In this document: positions 24,650 through 35,912 of the stretch, one piece after another
How positions within the stretch are numbered: the stretch's first letter is position 1
How the letters are laid out: the number at the start of each line of letters is the position of its first letter
NCBI RefSeq assembly: GCF_022095675.1
Contig: NZ_JAHYSG010000073.1
Coordinates: forward strand, 1-63,948
Direction: 5' to 3'
DNA from: Dactylosporangium sp. AC04546
GTDB lineage: Bacteria > Actinomycetota > Actinomycetes > Mycobacteriales > Micromonosporaceae
Length of the DNA: 63,948 nt
Position numbers and translations under genes: made by a program
Notes under the pieces: model-generated
What the model was told of the DNA's origin: nothing
The model's database searches: none
What the model saw: only the letters and a program-made list of their open reading frames with translations

Positions 24650-25936
24650 TTGCGTTTCAATAGAGCCCTCGCGGCGCCGCTGGCCGCGGCTGCAAGCGTG
24701 CTCATGGCGTTGACGGCCTGTTCCGGTTCCGGCCAGTCGGAGGAGTCCGACTCCGACGTCCATCTCCGGATGGTCATGTGGACGTCCAACCCGAACCAGC
24801 TCGCGGCGTTCCGGTCGATCGCCGACGAGTTCATGCAGCAGAGCCACTCGGTGACCAAGATCGACTTTCAGAGCATCACGCTCGACCAGCTCAACACGGT
24901 GCTGACCACCCAGATCCAGGCGGGAGACCCGCCGGACCTGTCGTGGTTGCCGGTCGAGAGCAGCCGGCAGTACATCAAGGCCGGCGCGTTGGTCGACGCG
25001 GCGCCGGTGCTCAAGTCGACCGACGGCTACGACTACGACGACCTCACACCGTCGCTCGCCTCACGGTGGAAGGTCGGTGACGCCCTGTACGGCGTGCCGT
25101 TCTCCACCGGCCCGCTCGTCATGTACTACAACAAGGACCTCTACGCGAAGGCCGGGGTCAAGAGCCCCGCGGACCTCATCGCGGAGAAGAACTGGACGTG
25201 GGAGTCGTTCCGCCAGAGCTCGAAGGCGCTGACGGACAAGCTCGGCCTTCCCGGGTACGTCCTCAACGACTTCGACTTCAAGAACTGGACGCGGCTGCTG
25301 CCCCTGCTCTACTCCTACGGCGCCTCGGCATGGAACGACGACGCCACGAAGTGCACCGCGGACAGTCCCGAGTTCCTCCGGGCGATCTCGCTGTTCCACG
25401 ACATGGTCTTCACCGACAAGTCCTCTCCGGTGCCGGGCCAGCAGGCGGACTTCTGGGGTGGACAGGCCGGCGCGACGACCGCGTTCCTCGGTAGCAGCTC
25501 GCTGCTGAAGGACGCGACGTTCAAGTTCGGGATGGTCCCGACACCCAGCGGGCCCGCCGGCGACACCCAGGCGCTCGGCCAGTCGTCGATCGTTACGCTG
25601 GCCGCCAGCAAGCACAAGCAGGCCGCGCTGCAGTTCCTCGCCTTCCTCACGAACAAGCAGAACTCGGCGAAGCTGGCGCAGTTCTACCCGCCCATCCGGT
25701 CGAGCCTGCTCAACCCGAAGACCATCGTGGGGTCCTCCACGATCCTCACCGAGGATCTCGTCGCGCCGATCGTCGCGGCGGCGAAGACGACAGGAAAGAT
25801 CTTCCCGTCCGCGACCGACGCCACGGGTGTCGCCGACGCTCTCAACAGCTCCCTCGACAAGAACGTCTACGTGCCCAACGCCGACCTTCCAGACGCGTTG
25901 AAGAAGGTCTGCGCTGCCGTTTCGCCGCATCTGTAG
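24650..25936 (+). CDS. ABC sugar importer, substrate-binding lipoprotein (CUT1)
   Basis: This is a 428-residue extracellular solute-binding protein of family 1. A TTG start at 24650 is preferred: GGAGG lies 5 nt upstream (24640-24644) and it yields a normal lipoprotein signal (MRFNRALAAPL, hydrophobic core, LTAC). An in-frame ATG at 24569 would add 27 basic residues before the signal. Mature features LDQLNTVLTTQIQAGDPPDLSWL, YGVPFSTGPLVMYYNKDLYAKAG and NWTWESF are typical of CUT1 oligosaccharide/polyol binders. It is followed by two permeases; the ATPase is not encoded here and is probably a shared MsiK-type protein. Confidence 0.88.
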   Translation: MRFNRALAAPLAAAASVLMALTACSGSGQSEESDSDVHLRMVMWTSNPNQLAAFRSIADEFMQQSHSVTKIDFQSITLDQLNTVLTTQIQAGDPPDLSWLPVESSRQYIKAGALVDAAPVLKSTDGYDYDDLTPSLASRWKVGDALYGVPFSTGPLVMYYNKDLYAKAGVKSPADLIAEKNWTWESFRQSSKALTDKLGLPGYVLNDFDFKNWTRLLPLLYSYGASAWNDDATKCTADSPEFLRAISLFHDMVFTDKSSPVPGQQADFWGGQAGATTAFLGSSSLLKDATFKFGMVPTPSGPAGDTQALGQSSIVTLAASKHKQAALQFLAFLTNKQNSAKLAQFYPPIRSSLLNPKTIVGSSTILTEDLVAPIVAAAKTTGKIFPSATDATGVADALNSSLDKNVYVPNADLPDALKKVCAAVSPHL

Positions 25937-25947
25937 GGCAACCAGGT

Positions 25948-26907
25948 ATGGACTCGCACATTCAGGCAGTGGCGGCCGCACCCGAGCGGGTGCGGCCACC
26001 GCGCCGCCTCGCCCCGTCTCGCCGGCCCCGGCGCGACGCCGGCCGCAACGGCTTCGGCTATCTGCTGCTGGCACCGCAGGTCGTCTGCTTCACCGCGATC
26101 GGTCTGCTCTCGCTCATCTCCGTCGCCTGGCTGAGCCTCCACCAGGTCAACGTGCTGGCCGGCACCCAGACCTTCGTCGGGCTGGACAACTACGCCAGCA
26201 TCCTCACCGACCCGGACATGAAGGTGATCCTGCCGAACACCTTCTTCTTCGTCGGCGCGCTGAGCGTCGCCGGCACGATCGTGGCGCTGGCGCTCGCCGT
26301 ACTGCTGAACCAGAAACTGCCGGGCATCAACATCTTCCGCTCCGCCATCTTCGTCCCGGCGCTCGTGACGATGGTGGCCTGGAGCCTGGCCTGGCGCTTC
26401 ATCGTCCAGCCCAAGGGCGGGATCGACGCGCTGTTCGCGCTCGTCGGCGTCGAGCCGCTGCCGTGGCTGCGCGGCAGCTGGCTCACGCTGCTCGTGTTCG
26501 CCCTGATCCAGCTGACGAAGAACGTGGGCATCAACGTCATGATCTTCCTCGCGGCGCTCCAGGCGGTTCCCGAGGACCTCGTCGACGCTGCCCGCATCGA
26601 CGGAGCCGGCCGGTGGGGGCGGTTCCGCAACGTGGTCATCCCGCAGATCTCGCCGTCGATCCTCATGGTGTTCATGCTCATGATCGTCGGCTCGTTCAAG
26701 GTGTTCGAGCTCGTGCTCCTGCTCACCAACGGCGGGCCCGGCGTGCAGAGCACCGTGCTGTCGTTCGAGATCTACAAGCAGGCCTTCGTGCTCAACGACA
26801 TCGGCTACGCCAGCGCGCTGGCGGTTCTCCTGTTCGTCATCGTCCTAGCACTGACCGGGCTCATCTGGCAGCTGCGGAAACGGCTGGTGTTCCATGAGTC
26901 GGAGTGA
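25948..26907 (+). CDS. ABC sugar importer permease 1 (MalF type)
   Basis: This is a 319-residue membrane protein. About 35 basic N-terminal residues precede six hydrophobic helices. The EAA-loop for ATPase contact reads AARIDGAGRWGRFRNVVIPQISP at about 216-238. It starts 11 bp after the binding-protein stop and overlaps the second permease by 14 bp. With permease 2 it forms the channel for the polyol or oligosaccharide delivered by the lipoprotein at 24650-25936. Confidence 0.92.
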   Translation: MDSHIQAVAAAPERVRPPRRLAPSRRPRRDAGRNGFGYLLLAPQVVCFTAIGLLSLISVAWLSLHQVNVLAGTQTFVGLDNYASILTDPDMKVILPNTFFFVGALSVAGTIVALALAVLLNQKLPGINIFRSAIFVPALVTMVAWSLAWRFIVQPKGGIDALFALVGVEPLPWLRGSWLTLLVFALIQLTKNVGINVMIFLAALQAVPEDLVDAARIDGAGRWGRFRNVVIPQISPSILMVFMLMIVGSFKVFELVLLLTNGGPGVQSTVLSFEIYKQAFVLNDIGYASALAVLLFVIVLALTGLIWQLRKRLVFHESE

Positions 26908-27748
26908 GCGCAAGCGATTCCGCGCCGTGCGCCGGATACCGAACTACCTGTTGCTCAGCATCGTGTCGCTGTTCTTCGTCGGGCCGATCCTGTGGATGAT
27001 CAGCGGCTCGCTGAAGTCGGAGAACGAGATCCTGCGCTACCCGCCGACGATCCTGCCCGAAGTCGTCCGCTGGAAGAACTACGAGCGGGTGTTCGAGCTG
27101 CAGCCCTTCGCCCGGCAGTTCCTCAACTCGGTCCTCATCATGGCGGTGGTCTGTGTCCTGACCCTCGTCCTGTCCGTGTTCGCCGGCTATGCGCTCGCGC
27201 GGGTACGACCCGTCGCCGCCGGCGCGGTCTTCCTCGTGCTGCTCAGCGGCATCTTCCTGCCGCCGGAAGCGACGATCATCCCGCTGTTCCGGTTCGCCGG
27301 AAAGCTGGGCTGGACGAACACGTTCCTGCCGCTCATCCTGTTCACAGCGGTGCTGACAACGGCACCCATCGCAACCTTCGTCATGCGGCAGGCATTCCTC
27401 TCGCTGCCGGCGGAGTTCGACGAGGCCGCCGCCCTCGACGGCTCCGGACGGTGGCGCACGATGCTACGGATCTACCTTCCCCTGGCCCGGCCGTCGCTGG
27501 CCTCGGTTGTCGTGCTGTCGTGCTGGTACAGCTGGAACCAGTTCCTCGAGCCACTGGTGTACATCCGCTCGACGGACCTGCTGACCGTGCCCGTCGCCCT
27601 CACGCACTACAACGACCCGATGGCGGGCCCCCTGTGGAGCGTGCAGATGGCGGCGACGACGCTGTCGGTGATCCCCGTGCTGCTGGTGTTCTTCTTCGCG
27701 CAGCGGCACGTGGTCGCGGGCCTGACCGCCGGGGGACTCAAGTCATAG
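26894..27748 (+). CDS. ABC sugar importer permease 2 (MalG type)
   Basis: This is a 284-residue membrane protein with six helices. Its EAA-loop is DEAAALDGSGRWRTMLRIYLPLARP. A typical MalG-type start (RIPNYLLLSIVSLFFVGPILWMI) and C-terminal AGLTAGGLKS tail are present. ATG 26894 lies inside the 3' end of permease 1. The M20 dipeptidase gene follows 41 bp downstream on the same strand, so uptake and the first processing step are likely co-expressed. Confidence 0.92.
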   Translation: MSRSERKRFRAVRRIPNYLLLSIVSLFFVGPILWMISGSLKSENEILRYPPTILPEVVRWKNYERVFELQPFARQFLNSVLIMAVVCVLTLVLSVFAGYALARVRPVAAGAVFLVLLSGIFLPPEATIIPLFRFAGKLGWTNTFLPLILFTAVLTTAPIATFVMRQAFLSLPAEFDEAAALDGSGRWRTMLRIYLPLARPSLASVVVLSCWYSWNQFLEPLVYIRSTDLLTVPVALTHYNDPMAGPLWSVQMAATTLSVIPVLLVFFFAQRHVVAGLTAGGLKS

Positions 27749-27789
27749 ATGCGCCGGCCAGTTGTAGTGGAGAGGGAGCACATCCTGCG

Positions 27790-29208
27790 ATGATCAAGGT
27801 ACCTGACGCGTCCGCCGCTCTGGCGTACCTCACCGCGCACACCGAGGACCACCTTCGGCAGCTCGACGAGTTCCTGCGGATCGAGTCGGTGAGCGCCGAT
27901 CCCGCCCGCGCGGGTGAGGTGCGCCGCGCCGCCGGGTGGCTCCAAGCGGAGCTCAGCCGCATCGGCTTCGACAACGCGACCGTTCACGACACGAGCAGCC
28001 ATCCGATCGTGACCGGCGACTGGTTGCATGCCGGCCGTGCGGCGCCGACGGTGCTGATGTACGGCCACTACGACGTGCAGCCGGCCGATCCGCTCGACGA
28101 GTGGGTGCGCCCGCCGTTCGAGCCGCGGTACGAGGACGGCCGCATCTACGCCCGAGGCTCGGGCGACGACAAGGGGCAGCTCTTCACGCACCTCAAGGCC
28201 GCGGAAGCGTGGCTGGCCACGAGCGGTGCACTCCCGGTCAACGTCAAGGTCATGTTCGAGGGCGACGAGGAGATCGGTTCCGCCCCGATGGCGGACTTCA
28301 TGCGTCGCCATCGCGACCTGCTCGCGGCCGACCTGATGGTGGTTTCGGACTCGACGCTGTTCGACGACGACGAGACGCCGCAGATCACGTACAGCATGCG
28401 CGGCATCGCCTACTTCGAGGTCCACGTGTCGGGTCCGTCCCGGGACCTGCACTCCGGCCACTACGGAGGAGCGGTCGCGAACCCGGTCAACGTGCTCGCC
28501 GAGATGCTCGCCGGGTTGAAGGACGACCGCGGCCGCGTCACCATCCCCGGCTTCTACGACCGGGTCCGCGAGGTGACCGATGCCGAACGTGCGGCCCACG
28601 CCGGGCTGGAGGTCGACGAGGAGGCGCTGCGCGAGGAGATGGGCGTGCCCGCCCTCGACGGCGGCGAACAGGGCTACTCGGTGTTCGAACGCCGGTCGGT
28701 GCGCCCGACCCTCGACGTCAACGGCATCTGGGGTGGCTACAGCGGCGCGGGGGCGAAGACCATCATCCCGGCCCGTGCCGGTGCCAAGCTGAGTGTCCGC
28801 CTGGTTCCCGATCAGGACTTCCGCGAGATCGGCCGGTTGGTGGTCGAGCACCTGCAGCGCATCGCGCCGGCGACCGTGCGCGTCGAGACGGAGCTCCTCC
28901 ACGCCGGCGCACCGGCAGTGACACCGGTCGGGCATCCCGCGGTGGGCGTCGCCGCGCAGGCGCTGGAGGCGGCCTTCGGCAAGGCGCCGGTGCTCTCACG
29001 CGGCGGCGGTTCGATTCCGATGCTGGCCGACGCCGAGGAGATCCTCGGCGTCAAGAGTGTGCTGGTGGGTTTCGCCGCGGCGAACGGCAACTTCCACTCG
29101 CCGAACGAGTGGATTCCGGTCGCCAACGTGACGCGCGGCATGCAGACGATCGTGCGCCTGTGGCAGGGGCTCGCGGAAGCCGGCGCCGAGCAGCTGCGTG
29201 GCGCATGA
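27790..29208 (+). CDS. M20-family metallo-dipeptidase
   Basis: This is a 472-residue cytoplasmic peptidase of the M20 (carnosinase/CNDP-like) group. Metal and catalytic residues are in place: His93 and Asp95 in YGHYDVQP, the bridging acid in GSGDDKGQ (126-127), the general-base/metal pair in EGDEEIGS (160-161), and HSPNEWI near the C-terminus. A lid/dimer domain occupies the centre. Family members cleave dipeptides or amide bonds at small metabolites. Inside a polyol uptake island this suggests that the imported molecule carries an amide or amino-acid moiety, which is inference. ATG 27790 has GGAGAGGGAG upstream. Confidence 0.9.
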   Translation: MIKVPDASAALAYLTAHTEDHLRQLDEFLRIESVSADPARAGEVRRAAGWLQAELSRIGFDNATVHDTSSHPIVTGDWLHAGRAAPTVLMYGHYDVQPADPLDEWVRPPFEPRYEDGRIYARGSGDDKGQLFTHLKAAEAWLATSGALPVNVKVMFEGDEEIGSAPMADFMRRHRDLLAADLMVVSDSTLFDDDETPQITYSMRGIAYFEVHVSGPSRDLHSGHYGGAVANPVNVLAEMLAGLKDDRGRVTIPGFYDRVREVTDAERAAHAGLEVDEEALREEMGVPALDGGEQGYSVFERRSVRPTLDVNGIWGGYSGAGAKTIIPARAGAKLSVRLVPDQDFREIGRLVVEHLQRIAPATVRVETELLHAGAPAVTPVGHPAVGVAAQALEAAFGKAPVLSRGGGSIPMLADAEEILGVKSVLVGFAAANGNFHSPNEWIPVANVTRGMQTIVRLWQGLAEAGAEQLRGA

Positions 29209-29228
29209 TCTGCGTGCCCCCGCGCCGG

Positions 29229-30245
29229 TCACGCCTGGATCGCTTTCGTGGAGCCCCGCACGACCAGCCGGGGCTGGGGATCGGCGACGATGGTCTCGCC
29301 CTCCCGGGGGGTGTCGATCTGGTCGATCAGCTCGGCGACGGCGAGCGCACCGAGTTCGCCCAGTGGCAGGGTCACGGCAGTCAGCGGCGGGTTGAGGTGC
29401 CGCGCGTACCAGGTGTCGTGGACGCTCACCAACGAGACGTCGTCGGGGATGCGCCGGCCGCTGGCGACGATCCCGGAGTGCACGCCGAGTGCGGTGGTCG
29501 CCGTGACGGCGACGATCGCGGTCACCCGCGCGCCCGAGCCGAGGAACCGCACGGTCGAATCGTGCCCGTCGTCGGCCGTCCAGCCCCCGTTCACGGCGGG
29601 CAGCCAGGGCAGGCCCGCGGCCACGAGCGTGGTCCGGTACCCCTCGAAACGGCGCTCCGAGGACACCCCCGGTGCGCCGACGTAGGCGATCGAGGTGTGC
29701 CCGGTGTCGATGAGGTGCTGCGTGGCGACCGCCGCCGCTCGTGCGTCATCGAGGCGCATCGTGCGCATGTCCGCCGTGGGGTTCGCGCTGAACACGACGG
29801 ACGGGACGGTGCGGGCGATCTCGTGCAGTACATCCTCGCCCGCGCCGAAGCCGCTCTGGATCAGCAGCCCGTCCAGACGCCGGCCGAGGACGATGTTGCG
29901 AAACGCCTCACCGCGCTCGGCGAGCTCCGCCGTGTTCAGCAGGATGATCGAGAAGTTGTGTCGTGCCGCCGCGGACTGTGCCCGGTCGACCATCTCCGCG
30001 TAGATCGGGTCGTTGACGTGGTGCAGCGCGAACCCGAGCAGTCCGGTCCGCGCGTTGCGCAGCGCGCGCGCCGAGGGGTGTGGCGTGTAGTTGAGCATCT
30101 CGATGGCGGACAGGACGGCCGCACGCGTTTCGGGCCGTGCCCGCACGGTCGGGTCGCCGTTGAGGATCCGCGACACCAGACCGGGCGACACGCCCGCCAG
30201 CTTGGCCACCTCGGCGAGCCGGGGTTTCCTGGTCGTGCTGCTCAT
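29229..30245 (-). CDS. LacI-family regulator, paralogue B
   Basis: This is a 338-residue protein. The HTH (RLAEVAKLAGVSPGLVSRILN) occupies about residues 9-29, followed by the same hinge (SARALRNARTG) and sensor domain as paralogue A at 22065-23066. Sensor-domain stretches such as DGLLIQSG and TSIAYVGAPG are near-identical, pointing to recent duplication and similar ligands. ATG 30245 has GGAGC upstream. It converges with the dipeptidase and diverges from the dehydrogenase-kinase operon across a 318-bp region that carries the best GGTAAA operator, its probable target. Confidence 0.92.
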   Translation of the reverse strand: MSSTTRKPRLAEVAKLAGVSPGLVSRILNGDPTVRARPETRAAVLSAIEMLNYTPHPSARALRNARTGLLGFALHHVNDPIYAEMVDRAQSAAARHNFSIILLNTAELAERGEAFRNIVLGRRLDGLLIQSGFGAGEDVLHEIARTVPSVVFSANPTADMRTMRLDDARAAAVATQHLIDTGHTSIAYVGAPGVSSERRFEGYRTTLVAAGLPWLPAVNGGWTADDGHDSTVRFLGSGARVTAIVAVTATTALGVHSGIVASGRRIPDDVSLVSVHDTWYARHLNPPLTAVTLPLGELGALAVAELIDQIDTPREGETIVADPQPRLVVRGSTKAIQA

Positions 30246-30563
30246 CGGCTGCTCCACGGGTCGCGACGGCGGCCATGACACGCTCCGGCCGCGGCGGGGG
30301 CGCCTGGCCGGGCGATCGACGTACCTTATCCGCTGCTGTTCCAGCGAACGCGGACGCGGGCGGGTCGCCGTTCGTCGCGCCGATGACCAGCGGCCGAAGG
30401 CCCGAACCGGCCCTGCTCCGACCGCCGCCCGGCGCGGCAGGTAAATCGTTTACCAGTGCTCTGCCTCTCGGACACTTGACGAGGTTGGTAAATCGTCACA
30501 CCATTGCGGCGCGGTTGCATCGCACCGCGGCCGTGCCCACGCCCCAGGAGGGACATCTCAGGC
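30246..30563. promoter_or_regulatory. Divergent control region of lacI-B and the dehydrogenase operon
   Basis: GGTAAATCGTTTACC (30440-30454) is a perfect LacI-type palindrome (6-bp arms, 3-bp centre). TTGACG (30476-30481) is a plus-strand -35, and a second, half-degenerate copy GGTAAATCGTCACA (30487-30500) lies in the spacer. The pair would repress the dehydrogenase-kinase operon starting at 30564. Nothing else was recognised in the remainder. Confidence 0.65.
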
Positions 30564-31562
30564 ATGAGGAACAAGACGGCAGTGCTGCACGGGGTCCGGG
30601 ACCTGCGCATCGAGGACCGCGAGGTTCCGCGGCCCGGTCCGACGCAGGTGGTGGTTCAGGTCGAGGCCGTGGGCATCTGCGGGTCGGACGTCCACTACTA
30701 CGAGGCCGGCCGCATCGGCGAGCACGTGGTCCGCGCACCCATGGTCCTCGGCCACGAGGCCGCCGGAACGATCGTCGCGGCGGGCGAGCAGGTCTCCGCG
30801 GAGCGCATCGGACAGCGCGTCGCCCTCGAACCCGGAGTGCCCGACGGGACATGTTCGCAATGCCGGGCCGGCCGCTACAACCTGTGCCCGGACGTCGCGT
30901 TCTTCGCGACCCCGCCGGTCGACGGCGCACTCGCCCAGTACGTCGCCATCCACGAACGGTTCGCCCACCCGGCCCCGGTCGGGCTGACCGCCGAGCAGGC
31001 GGCCATGGCCGAGCCCGTCTCAGTCGGGGTCTGGGCCTGCCGTCAGGCGAACGTACAGCCGGGGGACCGGGTGCTCGTCACCGGAGCGGGGCCGGTCGGC
31101 CTGTTCGCCGCGCAGGTCGCTCGATCGTTCGGCGCGGCCGAGGTCGCCGTGCTCGATGTGAACCAACCTCGCCTCGCGGTGGCCCGGGAGCTCGGCTGTG
31201 CGACCCTGCCCGCGGGTGCCGAGCGGGGACAACGCTTCGACGTCCTCCTCGAGTGCTCCGGGGCGCCGGTCGCCATCGCGGACGGCCTGGAGCGCCTTGC
31301 CCCTGCCGGACGGGCCGCCCTGGTGGGCATGGGGCCGCAGCTGGTGCAGGTGCCACTGCAAGCGATCCAGCATCGCGAGCTCACGCTCACCGGCGTCTTC
31401 CGCTACGCGAACACGTACCCGTCGGCGCTGTCGCTGCTCTCGTCCGCGGCGGTGCTGACCGGCCCCGTCATCACCCACCGCTTCGGCATCGACGACGCCG
31501 AGGCGGCGCTGCGGCTCGCCCGCACGGTTCCCGGTTCGCTGAAGGCGGTCGTGACGCCGTGA
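30564..31562 (+). CDS. Zinc-dependent polyol (sorbitol-type) dehydrogenase
   Basis: This is a 332-residue medium-chain dehydrogenase. Catalytic-zinc ligands are in GICGSD and GHEAAG, the Rossmann motif is VTGAGPVGLFAA, and LGHEAAGTIVAAG and CPDVAFFATPPVDG match sorbitol/xylitol dehydrogenases. The structural-zinc loop has CSQCRAGRYNLC with only three of the four usual Cys (the first position is Asp). It would oxidise a polyol to a ketose, for example sorbitol to fructose. GGAGGG stands upstream of ATG 30564. Its TGA overlaps the GTG of the kinase by 4 bp. Confidence 0.9.
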   Translation: MRNKTAVLHGVRDLRIEDREVPRPGPTQVVVQVEAVGICGSDVHYYEAGRIGEHVVRAPMVLGHEAAGTIVAAGEQVSAERIGQRVALEPGVPDGTCSQCRAGRYNLCPDVAFFATPPVDGALAQYVAIHERFAHPAPVGLTAEQAAMAEPVSVGVWACRQANVQPGDRVLVTGAGPVGLFAAQVARSFGAAEVAVLDVNQPRLAVARELGCATLPAGAERGQRFDVLLECSGAPVAIADGLERLAPAGRAALVGMGPQLVQVPLQAIQHRELTLTGVFRYANTYPSALSLLSSAAVLTGPVITHRFGIDDAEAALRLARTVPGSLKAVVTP

Positions 31563-32452
31563 CGGTCCTGGTGATCGGGGAGGCGTTGGTCGACGTCATC
31601 GACGGCCGCCGCCGCCCCGGCGGAAGTCCCATGAACGTCGCGATCGGTCTCGGCCGGCTCGGCGTGCCGACCGTTCTCCACACCCGCCTGGGCGACGACG
31701 AGGACGGTCAACTGCTGGAGACGCACGTCCGCGCGAGCGGTGTGGCGCTGACCCCACAGTCGCGGGGGACGGCGCCCACCTCCGTCGCCGAGGTGAGCAT
31801 CGACGGCACCGGATCGCCGGCCTACCGCTTCGCCATCACCTGGGACCCGGAGCCCGTCGACGTCGCCGCCGGCAGGTACCGCGCGGTGCACGTCGGATCG
31901 ATCAGCGCCATGATGCGGCCCGGCACGTCGGTGCTCGACGCGGTCCTCGCCGCGAGCCGAGCATCCGCGTTGCTCACCTACGACCTGAACGTACGGCCGG
32001 CCATCATGGGCGCGCCCGGTCCGGCCCGGGCGCGCGCCGAACAGGTCATCGCGTGCGTCGACGTCGTGAAGGCGAGCGACGAGGACATCGCCTGGCTCTA
32101 TCCCGGCCGGCCGGCCGACCAGGTTTTCGAGCGCTGGCTGGCGGCCGGGGCGAAGCTGGCCGTGCTCACCCGTGGCGCCCGGGGCGCGAGGGCCGCGACC
32201 GCCGCGACCGCCATCGAGGTCACCGCCGCGGACGTCCCCGTGCGGGACACGGTCGGCGCCGGTGACTCCTTCATGGCCGGGATGCTCGCGGCGCTCGACG
32301 ACGCCGGCCTGCTGACCGCCGCCGGCCGCCGCGGCCTGCCCGCGCTCGACCGCGAGGACCTGCGCAGCGTCATCGATCTCGGCATGCGGTGCGCGGCCGT
32401 GACCGTGACGCGCGAGGGCGCCGACCCGCCTTGGCGCGCCGACCTCCGGTGA
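31559..32452 (+). CDS. PfkB-family sugar kinase (fructokinase type)
   Basis: This is a 297-residue ribokinase-fold enzyme. GGSPMNVAIGLGRLG near residue 20 is the N-terminal PfkB signature and DTVGAGDSFMAGML the C-terminal one with the catalytic Asp. GTG 31559 overlaps the dehydrogenase stop. Kinase plus dehydrogenase make a polyol-to-ketose-to-ketose-phosphate route; fructose is the obvious ketose but tagatose or others are possible. The island's plus-strand genes end here. Confidence 0.9.
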   Translation: MTVLVIGEALVDVIDGRRRPGGSPMNVAIGLGRLGVPTVLHTRLGDDEDGQLLETHVRASGVALTPQSRGTAPTSVAEVSIDGTGSPAYRFAITWDPEPVDVAAGRYRAVHVGSISAMMRPGTSVLDAVLAASRASALLTYDLNVRPAIMGAPGPARARAEQVIACVDVVKASDEDIAWLYPGRPADQVFERWLAAGAKLAVLTRGARGARAATAATAIEVTAADVPVRDTVGAGDSFMAGMLAALDDAGLLTAAGRRGLPALDREDLRSVIDLGMRCAAVTVTREGADPPWRADLR

Positions 32453-32595
32453 CGGCCATCCAGCGCCGCCGCCCGCCCGGCTCAACCCGTGGTTGCCTAC
32501 GCGCCACGCGGCGTCGCCATGTGCTGACGGAAGCGGCGGCGCTGGACCTGCCGCGAGCGAGCGCCCGCGACGGCGGAATCTTAAGGCGGAGCTAA

Positions 32596-32624
32596 TAGAG
32601 CGCGGAGAGAGAGCGCTCTACCGT
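32596..32624 (+). promoter_or_regulatory. Promoter and operator of second DUF305-like gene
   Basis: AGAGCGCTCT (32610-32619) repeats the core of the palindromes at 94-113 and 280-293. TAGAGCGC (32596-32603) and GCGCTCTA (32613-32620) form a wider perfect inverted repeat. TACCGT (32619-32624) is a TANNNT -10 ending 6 nt before the GTG at 32631, so the transcript is probably leaderless and the operator blocks the promoter core. Confidence 0.5.
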
Positions 32625-32630
32625 CGGGGC

Positions 32631-33206
32631 GTGAGTGGGGATCAATGGCGCCGGCTCGGCGCGGTAGGGGTTGTGGTCGTGGCGGCAGTGGTCGCGGTGA
32701 TCCTGTGGGCGGAGCGAGCGCCCGAGCCGCCGCCGGCCGCCGCGGCGACCTCGGCGCCGGCCGTCACCAGCTCGCTCAGCCCGACCGATCTCGCCTACCT
32801 GCAGCTGATGATCTCGCTCGACGACAGCGCGCTGCCGCTGCTCGACATCCTGGCCGCCGACCCGGCCCAGGCCGCCATGGCCCGGATCGCCGCCGACGGG
32901 CACCGGGCCGAGCTCGTCGAGCTGCGCGCCGCGCTCGGCGCCGGGGGCGGGGTCGAGGACTCCAGCATCCACGCCGGGCACGACCTGCCGGGCATGGTCG
33001 TCGACGCGGACCTCGCCGCCGTCCGCGCCGTGCCTGCGGAGCAGCGCACCGCCAAGGCGCTCGAGGTACTGCGGGAACACCTCACCGGCACGACCGCCCT
33101 GTGCACGTCGGAGGGCAAGGCCGGGGCCGACCCGGCGACGAAGGCGGCCGCGGCGCGGATTCTCGACGCGCACGGCAAGCTGCTGGCCGCCCTGCCGGCG
33201 ATGTAA
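32631..33206 (+). CDS. DUF305-like membrane-anchored protein
   Basis: This is a 191-residue protein with an N-terminal signal anchor (about 10-30, no lipobox) and a helical DUF305-like domain. LAYLQLMISLDDSALPLLD and HAGHDLPGMVVDADLAA align with LAWIELMIPMDEQLLPVLD and HKGHKMPGLVDADRLAA of the protein at 677-1255. As there, the MI-x-HH metal motif is replaced (MISLD). The GTG at 32631 is chosen because of the -10 6 nt upstream. It precedes the cellulase gene by 93 bp but may not be linked to it. The function is unknown. Confidence 0.75.
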   Translation: MSGDQWRRLGAVGVVVVAAVVAVILWAERAPEPPPAAAATSAPAVTSSLSPTDLAYLQLMISLDDSALPLLDILAADPAQAAMARIAADGHRAELVELRAALGAGGGVEDSSIHAGHDLPGMVVDADLAAVRAVPAEQRTAKALEVLREHLTGTTALCTSEGKAGADPATKAAAARILDAHGKLLAALPAM

Positions 33207-35847
<2,641 letters not shown>

Positions 35848-35900
35848 TGTACCGCCGGGTGGATTTCGGTGCGGGGCGCCCTCTGCTGGCCCCGGTGGTC

Positions 35901-35906
35901 TACGCT
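35901..35906 (+). promoter_or_regulatory. -10 element of a leaderless gene
   Basis: TACGCT matches TANNNT and ends 6 nt before the GTG at 35913. No clear -35 or ribosome-binding site is seen. This supports 35913 as both transcription and translation start. Confidence 0.45.
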
Positions 35907-35912
35907 GCGGCC

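Noticed and set aside
20608..32452. Biosynthetic gene cluster for a secondary metabolite
   Set aside because: No synthase, NRPS, PKS or tailoring set is present; importers, dehydrogenases and a kinase indicate catabolism.
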